DNA of 17,724 bases from DASPTB01 sp035623615 (GTDB lineage Bacteria > Actinomycetota > UBA4738), in the NCBI GenBank assembly GCA_035623615.1, contig DASPTB010000096.1:1-17724 (forward strand). The letters are read 5' to 3'. Position numbers and translations under genes: made by a program. The notes under the pieces were generated by a model. That model ran no database searches. It worked only from the letters and a program-made list of their open reading frames with translations, and was not told the origin of the DNA. Shown here one piece after another: positions 7,578 to 13,043 of the stretch; the first letter of the stretch is position 1, and each line of letters begins with the position of its first letter.

Positions 7578-8366
7578 GTGGAAATCCGGCCGCTCGGCTC
7601 GTCCGGCCTTCGCGTCCCCGCCGTAGGGGTGGGCACCTGGCAGGCCGTTCCATCGCACGACCGCGTCACCGAGGCGATCGACGCCGGTGCGAACCTCTTC
7701 GACTCCTCACCCATGTACGGCGAGTCGGAGCGCGGCCTGGGCGCCGCGATCGAGGGCCGCCGCGACGACGTGCTGGTGGCGACCAAGGTCTGGACCTCCG
7801 ACGACGCCGAGGCGCAGACCCAGATCGACCGGGCGCTCCGCTGGTTCGGCGGCAGGGTCGACCTCTACCAGGTGCACAACCTCGTCGCCTGGCCGGCTCG
7901 GGTGACGCAGCTCGAAGCGCTGCGCGACCAGGGGTCGGTCGCCGCCGTCGGCGCGACGCACTGGAGCCCGTCGGCGTTCGGCGAGCTCGAGGAGGTGATG
8001 CGCACCGGACGAGTGTCGGCGATCCAGGTCCCGTACAACCCGTTCGAGCGCGACGTCGAACGCCGCATCCTCCCCCTCGCGGCCGATCTGGGGCTTGGCG
8101 TGGTCGTGATGCGGCCGTTCGCCGAAGGCGGCCTGATGCAGCGGCCACCCGAGATGGCGGCCATCGCCCCCCTGGCTGCGTTCGGCGTCCGCACCTGGGC
8201 GCAGGTGCTGCTCAAGTGGATCCTGTCCGACGAGCGCTGCCACGTCGCGATCCCTGCTACCACCCGAGCCGGCCGCATCGCCGAGAACGCCGCGGCCGGC
8301 GCGCCGCCGTGGTTCGGGCCCGACGAACGGGCTTTCGTCGCGCGGCTCGCCGCCGACCGCGCCTGA
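7578..8366 (+). CDS. Aldo/keto reductase family oxidoreductase
   Basis: This is a 262-residue TIM-barrel oxidoreductase that reduces a carbonyl with NAD(P)H. The catalytic tetrad is complete: D42 and Y47 in 'NLFDSSPMYGESE', K70 in 'VATKVW', and H100 in 'LYQVHNLV'. The N-terminal 'IRPLGSSGLRVPAVGVGTW' is typical, and the late nucleotide-binding segment is seen as 'VAIPATTRAGRIAENAAAG'. The protein is somewhat shorter than the usual 280-330 residues. The sequence between tetrad and C-terminus is compact rather than broken. The start is the GTG at 7578, which places the conserved first strand at the N-terminus; the upstream extension is not protein-like. No strong ribosome site is visible, so a leaderless or very short-leader mRNA is possible given the 38-base gap to the divergent DUF255 gene. 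The substrate is unknown. Confidence 0.9.
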   Translation: MEIRPLGSSGLRVPAVGVGTWQAVPSHDRVTEAIDAGANLFDSSPMYGESERGLGAAIEGRRDDVLVATKVWTSDDAEAQTQIDRALRWFGGRVDLYQVHNLVAWPARVTQLEALRDQGSVAAVGATHWSPSAFGELEEVMRTGRVSAIQVPYNPFERDVERRILPLAADLGLGVVVMRPFAEGGLMQRPPEMAAIAPLAAFGVRTWAQVLLKWILSDERCHVAIPATTRAGRIAENAAAGAPPWFGPDERAFVARLAADRA

Positions 8367-8422
8367 CGCCGGGACGCCCGGCCTGGAGCTCGGCGTCGTG
8401 GACCTGATCGCGGGCGATCGGT

Positions 8423-8459
8423 GCGCCTCCGCACGTCGGCGGAGCCGGGACGGAGGCGC
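8423..8459. terminator. Candidate bidirectional terminator hairpin
   Basis: GCGCCTCCG at 8423-8431 pairs exactly with CGGAGGCGC at 8451-8459 across a 19-base loop, which itself offers an alternative shorter pairing (CTCCG 8427-8431 with CGGAG 8440-8444). It sits in the 115-base gap between two convergent genes, where a terminator for both is expected. There is no T-run on either side, as is common in GC-rich actinobacteria, so efficiency is uncertain. Confidence 0.4.
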
Positions 8460-8481
8460 GGGGGATGCTTGAGGACGTGGA

Positions 8482-10791
8482 TCAGGAACCGGTGTGCTGG
8501 AGTCCCTCGTCCTCGCCGGATTGCCCGGCCCCAGCTGCGGCGGCTCCGGCCCGCTCGATCCTGGCGAGGGCGCCGCGCGCCCGCTCGAGCGAGGGGACGG
8601 CGCCGAGACGGTCGTACGCGGCGATGGCGTGCTCGAGGTAGTCGCGGGCTTCCTCCGGGCCGGTGATGCCGGCGAGCGTTTCCCGCGTCCGGGCGGCCTC
8701 GAACGGAACCGACAGTCGCTCGAAGGCCCCCAGCGAGCCCTTCAGGAGCTCGATCGCCGTCCAGCGCTTGCCGCCGACGGCCTCGACGAGCCCTTCGGCC
8801 CGGTCGCAGGCGGGCCCGAGCACCGCCATCCCGTCGGCGATGCTGCGCGCTGAGGGAATGAACTCGCGCGCCGCGGCCCAGTCCTGGGACGCGAGGACGG
8901 ATTCGAGGAACGCATACGTGGCGTCGGGGTCGTCGGCAACCGACAGGACGGCCTCGGCCATCCGCCGCCCGACCTCGACCTCGCCGCATGCGACCGCGTA
9001 CCGGGCGAGGATCCCGTCTCCCGTCTCCGGACTCGCGGGGTCGTACCCGACCAGCGCGGCGAATCGCCGCGCGCTCTCGAGGTCGCCCATCTGGGCGAAC
9101 GTGAGCGCGCCGAGCGCGGGCCCGCCGCGCGCCGAGGGGCAGCTCACCGACGGGTCGATCGCGAACGCTTCCAGGTGCTCCTCGAGGGCCGGACGCAGGT
9201 CGTTCCAACGGCCGCGGTAGTGCGCCGCGCTCATCATCAGGAACGTGGCGTGCATCGTCGTGTGCGGATCCAGGGTCTTCGCGAGCGCCTGCGCCCGCTT
9301 CGCGAGCTCGGCGACCTCGCCGTAACCACCTTCGGTGTACAGGATCGTGAACGCGGCCCGCACGAGCAGGTCGGCCTGATCGCCCGGCGAGGTGAGGCCG
9401 TCGACGAGGCTCAACTGACGCCGCGCGTTCTCGAGCGCGCGGGTGTAGTCGCCGGCAACCCAGTAGAGCGCGTCGAGCGCGCCGCCCGCGAATGCGACCA
9501 GGTCGATCGCCCCCGCCGACTGCCCGATCAGCTGTGCCTCCTCGGCGGCGGCGATCCGCTCCTCGACGGGAAGGGGGTCGCCCTCGGTTCCCGTCCACAG
9601 GTGCGCGCACGCGCCGCGCAGCGCGAGGAGCCACGCGCGCGTGACGTCGTCGGGGTTCTCCGACAGGCCTTCGGCCACCAGCGCTTCCAGCGCGGCGGGC
9701 TCGGCCGGCGGAATGGACTCCTCCCGGGTCGCCAGGCGCAGGGACTTCACGCACAGTCGCGCGCGGTCGCCGCCGCGTGCGGGATCGCCGCGCCTTGCGG
9801 CGAGCGCCTTCAAGTACGCGACCATGGCCTCCGCCCACCGGCCTTCGTCTGCGCGTTCGTCGCCGGCCGCCTCCAGAGCGGCGGCGTCCGCGGAGGCCGG
9901 CGCGGCGGCGGGCTGCGGCGAGGCTTCCTCGGCGACCGGGCCGCTCTCTTCCGGTGTGGGCTCGGGAACCGCAACCGTGCGCAACTGGAACTCATCGTCG
10001 GCGTCGCCGGGGAGCAGCGCTCGGTGTGCGCGGATCTGCCGCCCGTCGGCCAGATCGACCACGACCTCCGTCCGGCCGAGCGAAAGCTCGCCGCCGACCG
10101 CAGGGGAGGTGCCCGGTCCGACGAGGATCACGTCCTCGGGCGCGACGCGCGCGAGCGCATCGGCGATGGTCGCCGGATCGCCCGCCACGACGGGTTCGGC
10201 TGCCGCGGCGTCGGGAACGACGACGTCGCCCGCCTCGACTCCCACTCGAACCGACAGCACGGCGCCGATGGCCTCGGCGCCCGACCCCAGCGCCCGAACG
10301 GTCCGCACGATCTCGGTGGCCACGTCAAGCGCCTGACGTACGTCGTCCTCACCCGGGTTCGGGACGCCGAAGACCGCGCGCACTCGGTCGCCGACCAACT
10401 GCTGGACGACTCCCGCCGAGCCGGCGACCGACCTTGCGGCGCTCACGGCTCCGGCCACGAGCGAGCGAAGGCCGTCCGGGGCCGGTTCGATGTCGGCCCG
10501 AGCCTCCAGCACGGCCACCAACACGGCGGCACGGTGCCGGGCGGGGGGGGCCGTTGGCGTCACATCGAGGGTCCAGCCGCAGGCTTTGCAGAAATGCGCG
10601 GTCACGGAGACGAACGTTCCGCATGCGGGACACAGCCGCAGCAGCGACGCGCTGCAGACGGGGCAGAAGTGCCACGTCTCCTCGACCGGAGACGTGCACG
10701 TGGGGCACGTCAAATCGGTCGCGGCGCCGCACGCCGGACAGAATCGGGCGGCCGGGGTGACGGCCGACCCGCACGAAGGGCATGTTCGCAT
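8482..10791 (-). CDS. Three zinc ribbons + degenerate class III cyclase domain + TPR-like helical region
   Basis: This is a 769-residue, probably cytosolic protein. Residues 1-73 contain six CxxC knuckles (C4/C7, C18/C21, C29/C32, C43/C46, C54/C57, C68/C71), which make three consecutive zinc ribbons. Residues 86-230 align by eye with a class III adenylate/guanylate cyclase domain ('HRAAVLVAVLEA', 'VVQQLVGDRVRAVFGVPNPGEDDV', 'LSVRVGVEAGDVVV', 'GDPATIADALARVAPEDVILVG'). The first metal Asp of the usual FADxVGST motif is V94, and the usual Asn and Arg of VNxAARL are T208 and A212. Only the second metal Asp (D135) remains, so it is probably not a working cyclase. A Pro/Ala/Glu linker (about 275-305) leads to about 430 residues of helical repeats resembling TPR/BTAD-type ATPase tails, but with no AAA/NB-ARC nucleotide domain. 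The ATG has a GAGGA 6 bases upstream. A regulatory scaffold role is likely; ligand and partner are unknown. Confidence 0.85.
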   Translation of the reverse strand: MRTCPSCGSAVTPAARFCPACGAATDLTCPTCTSPVEETWHFCPVCSASLLRLCPACGTFVSVTAHFCKACGWTLDVTPTAPPARHRAAVLVAVLEARADIEPAPDGLRSLVAGAVSAARSVAGSAGVVQQLVGDRVRAVFGVPNPGEDDVRQALDVATEIVRTVRALGSGAEAIGAVLSVRVGVEAGDVVVPDAAAAEPVVAGDPATIADALARVAPEDVILVGPGTSPAVGGELSLGRTEVVVDLADGRQIRAHRALLPGDADDEFQLRTVAVPEPTPEESGPVAEEASPQPAAAPASADAAALEAAGDERADEGRWAEAMVAYLKALAARRGDPARGGDRARLCVKSLRLATREESIPPAEPAALEALVAEGLSENPDDVTRAWLLALRGACAHLWTGTEGDPLPVEERIAAAEEAQLIGQSAGAIDLVAFAGGALDALYWVAGDYTRALENARRQLSLVDGLTSPGDQADLLVRAAFTILYTEGGYGEVAELAKRAQALAKTLDPHTTMHATFLMMSAAHYRGRWNDLRPALEEHLEAFAIDPSVSCPSARGGPALGALTFAQMGDLESARRFAALVGYDPASPETGDGILARYAVACGEVEVGRRMAEAVLSVADDPDATYAFLESVLASQDWAAAREFIPSARSIADGMAVLGPACDRAEGLVEAVGGKRWTAIELLKGSLGAFERLSVPFEAARTRETLAGITGPEEARDYLEHAIAAYDRLGAVPSLERARGALARIERAGAAAAGAGQSGEDEGLQHTGS

Positions 10792-10857
10792 GCGGGGTCC
10801 TCGAGGCTGTTCTCGGGCTCTCGATCTCGGGTATCGGAGCGATCCGAAGGCATCTGT

Positions 10858-10882
10858 AGGGCGCAGGCGCCTCTTCCGCCCT
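10858..10882 (-). terminator. Weak hairpin in the 130-base gap after the Usp-Rieske gene
   Basis: AGGGCG at 10858-10863 pairs with CGCCCT at 10877-10882 across 13 bases, 40 bases downstream of the Usp-Rieske stop and 67 bases upstream of the zinc-ribbon gene's start. There is no T-tract. It could terminate or attenuate transcription between the two minus-strand genes, or be chance in GC-rich DNA. The rest of the 10792-10921 gap shows only the GAGGA ribosome site of the downstream gene and no convincing promoter. Confidence 0.25.
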
Positions 10883-10921
10883 CACGGGGCGACCAGGGTC
10901 CCGAGGAGGCCCCGCCGTGCC

Positions 10922-11944
10922 TCAGCCCCGAGCAAGCGGCTTCGCCGCCGGCCCTTGCACGACCTCCCCGTCGATCGAGAACCGCGACCCGTGGCAGGGG
11001 CAGTCCCAGGTGCGATCGGCGTCGTTCCAGTCCACGGTGCACCCCATGTGCGTGCAACGAGGGTTCAACACGTGCACCGCGCCGTCGTCGTCGCGGAACG
11101 CCGCGACCCGTACGCCCTCGAGCTCGACGAGGCCCCCGGTGCCCGGCGCCAGGTCGTCGACCGAGCGGCCGACCGTGCGGGCGATCAGCACGTCGCGGGT
11201 GGCCTTGTGCGCGACCGCGTTCGGTACCGCGCCGAGGACGCGGCGCGCGCCGCTCAGGCCCTTGTTCCCGACGACGATCAGACCGGCGTCCTCCTGTTCC
11301 GCGACGCCGAGGATCCCGTCGGTCGGGTCGCCCTGCGCGAGGTGCGGGACGACCTCGGTCTTGCCCAGCTTCCCGGCCTCGGCCTCTTCGAGGGCGATGG
11401 CGCCGAGCAGCGCATCGCCCACGTAGACAAGGTGGACGGCGGCGCGCAGGACGAGCGCGAGCTCGAACGCCTTGCGCGACGCCTCGCCCGCGGTGGCCGA
11501 GCCGTCGGTACCGACGACGATCGAGCGGTACAGCTCGGTGGAACGACGGCCCGGGCCCGCCGTGTTGACGATCAAGAGGTCGCACGGCGCGTCGTGCGCG
11601 ATCCGGTCGGCCAGGCTGCCGAGGCCGAACCGCCGCGCGGGCCCGATCCCGAGGTTGCCGAGGACGATCAGCTCGACCTCTCGGCGGTTCGCTCGGTCGA
11701 GGAGCACCTCGGCGATGCTCCCGAGCAGGATCTCGGTCCTCGCCTCGACGCCCTCCCCGATCGCCGCCTCGGTCGCGCGGTCGAGCGCTCGCTGCGCCTG
11801 ATCGCCGGTGAAGGCCGGCGGCTCGTACGCGGAGACGACGACGAGCTCGGAACGGAAGCGCTTCGCCAGCCGGGCGGCGGTCGTGACGCTGGCCGTCGCG
11901 GTATCGGACCCGTCCGTCCCCGCCAGGATGCGTCGGTACCCCAT
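10922..11944 (-). CDS. Tandem universal stress protein (UspA x2) fused to a C-terminal Rieske [2Fe-2S] domain
   Basis: This is a 340-residue protein with no membrane segment or signal peptide. Usp domain 1 (about 1-127) starts 'YRRILAGTDGSD' and keeps the full ATP-binding signature G-2x-G-9x-G-S (G96, G99, G109, S110). Usp domain 2 (about 138-256, 'YRSIVVGTDGSA') keeps G226 and G229, but the terminal G-S is A239-V240, so nucleotide binding there is doubtful. Residues 262-340 are a compact Rieske domain: C297-T-H299-M-G-C302 and C315-P-C317-H318-G-S. C297, H299, C315 and H318 are the cluster ligands, and C302/C317 match the disulfide pair of high-potential Rieske proteins. The 'SRFSIDGEVVQGPA' tail matches cytosolic oxidoreductase-linked Rieske domains. 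ATG is preceded by GAGGA at about 8 bases. It lies 12 bases after the cupredoxin gene, surely one operon. It is plausibly a stress sensor coupling ATP binding to redox state. Confidence 0.93.
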   Translation of the reverse strand: MGYRRILAGTDGSDTATASVTTAARLAKRFRSELVVVSAYEPPAFTGDQAQRALDRATEAAIGEGVEARTEILLGSIAEVLLDRANRREVELIVLGNLGIGPARRFGLGSLADRIAHDAPCDLLIVNTAGPGRRSTELYRSIVVGTDGSATAGEASRKAFELALVLRAAVHLVYVGDALLGAIALEEAEAGKLGKTEVVPHLAQGDPTDGILGVAEQEDAGLIVVGNKGLSGARRVLGAVPNAVAHKATRDVLIARTVGRSVDDLAPGTGGLVELEGVRVAAFRDDDGAVHVLNPRCTHMGCTVDWNDADRTWDCPCHGSRFSIDGEVVQGPAAKPLARG

Positions 11945-11956
11945 GATCCGCTTCCT

Positions 11957-12775
11957 CTATTTGACGACGAAGGTGCCGGTCATCTGCGTCGGATGCACGT
12001 CGCACCGGAAGAAGTACGTCCCGGGCTTGAGCGCCGGCACATGGTACGTGACGGTCTTGACGCCGGTGACGAGCGCGCCGCGGAACAGCACGGTCGAAGC
12101 CGAGGAGTTGGTGTAGATCGCCACGTTGTGCGCGACCCCCGGCGCCTGGTTGTCGAACACGATGTCGAACGGGGTGTTCGCCGGCGCCTGCAGCGTCGTC
12201 GAGCCGAACGTGACCTGCCCCGCCGTCTCGTGCACCGCCGGCACGCCGCCGGGCGCGGACGACCCGGTGGCCACCGGGGTGGGCGTGGGCGCCGTCGCCG
12301 AGGACAGCGTCGGCTTGAACAGCATCAGGTAGAGAAGGGCGACGAGACCGAGGACGCCGACGGCGATGACGACGTCAGACCGACGCGAGCGCAGCAGCTC
12401 GTCGAAGTCCTTGTCGCTCACCGCCTTCGAACCGCCGGCCTTGGCCCGGGCCACGACCCCGACCTTCCTGTAGTACGGCTTCCCCACGCTCAGCATCACG
12501 CCCGTGACGACGACCACGACGACGACGGACGTGCCGACCCAGAACTGCGACCAGAGTCCCGCGTCGGTCGCCGCCGCGATCCCGGTGATCCCGAGAAGCA
12601 GGAAGGACCCGTAGAACCACCGCGTGGAGGAGGACGAGAGCTGCACGAGCTCGACCACCTTCGCCGGGTCGCGCTCCTTGCGGAGGCGGAATCCGGTCGT
12701 CATCGAAACGCCGTGGGCCGCCAGGAATCCGAAGACCCCGAGCAGGTGCGCGAAGACCCACCACTGGTACGCCAC
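11957..12775 (-). CDS. DUF2269-like four-helix membrane domain fused to an external cupredoxin domain
   Basis: This is a 272-residue protein. Helices lie at about 5-27, 53-72, 77-97 and 134-153. Arg/Lys-rich loops at 30-40 and 99-133 should be cytoplasmic, which puts both the N-terminus and the C-terminal domain outside by the positive-inside rule. The helical part resembles DUF2269 membrane proteins; His10 and His21 in helix 1 could bind metal or heme (inference). A Thr/Pro/Ser linker (158-178) leads to a plastocyanin-like beta domain with type 1 copper ligands H216 ('GVAHNVAIY'), C258, H261 and probably M265 ('FFRCDVHPTQMTG'). The GTG start gives MAYQWWVFAHLLG; the ribosome site is weak (CTGGAT) and a short-leader mRNA is possible. 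It is the first gene of the operon with the Usp-Rieske protein and divergent from aminopeptidase N. The likely role is extracytoplasmic electron transfer or copper binding. Confidence 0.88.
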   Translation of the reverse strand: MAYQWWVFAHLLGVFGFLAAHGVSMTTGFRLRKERDPAKVVELVQLSSSSTRWFYGSFLLLGITGIAAATDAGLWSQFWVGTSVVVVVVVTGVMLSVGKPYYRKVGVVARAKAGGSKAVSDKDFDELLRSRRSDVVIAVGVLGLVALLYLMLFKPTLSSATAPTPTPVATGSSAPGGVPAVHETAGQVTFGSTTLQAPANTPFDIVFDNQAPGVAHNVAIYTNSSASTVLFRGALVTGVKTVTYHVPALKPGTYFFRCDVHPTQMTGTFVVK

Positions 12776-13043
12776 GACGATCCAGCAGGCTACAGGACGG
12801 GAGTCCGGGGGGCAGCGGCAAACGAGCGGGGTCCAGGGGGCAGCACCCAGGAGGAGCGACCCAGCTGCGAACCCCCCCGGCTCGCTCGCCGGGCGTCGAA
12901 GTCGGGAGGGGGAGATCAGAGGGCGGCCACCGCGACAGATTTCGCCGATTCTCGGGTACGCTGTCCCCCGCTGTACGGACGCCGGTCCAACCCCTCACGG
13001 GCTCTGGACGGCGCCGACTGGCTCGGCTCGAGAAAGGTGACCG
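12776..13043. promoter_or_regulatory. Divergent intergenic region, cupredoxin operon / pepN
   Basis: These 268 bases are the longest gene-free stretch in the window. They contain a tandem direct repeat (12803-12816 and 12831-12844, given separately). There is also a perfect hairpin CCCGGC/GCCGGG at 12876-12881 and 12888-12893 with a 6-base loop, just after a run of seven C. A possible plus-strand -10, TACGCT, lies at 12957-12962, identical to the -10 at 5077-5082, with only a poor -35 (GACAGA at 12934-12939, spacing 17). On the minus strand, TAGCCT at 12792-12787 could serve as a -10 very near the GTG start. No small ORF with a convincing start was found. Confidence 0.35.
12803..12844. repeat. 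Tandem direct repeat, candidate operator
   Basis: GTCCGGGGGGCAGC (12803-12816) and GTCCAGGGGGCAGC (12831-12844) match at 13 of 14 positions, with starts 28 bases apart, so the two copies lie on nearly the same face of the helix (about 2.7 turns). They are within 70 bases of the cupredoxin start. This could be a pair of regulator-binding sites for the cupredoxin/Usp-Rieske operon. GC bias makes chance similarity possible. Confidence 0.35.

Noticed and set aside
8482..10791. Annotation as an active adenylate/guanylate cyclase
   Set aside because: The first metal Asp and the Asn/Arg transition-state residues are not at their positions, so only the fold can be claimed.
10922..11944. Rieske subunit of a cytochrome bc complex
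   Set aside because: There is no N-terminal membrane anchor or Tat signal, the cluster domain follows two Usp domains, and no cytochrome b gene is nearby.
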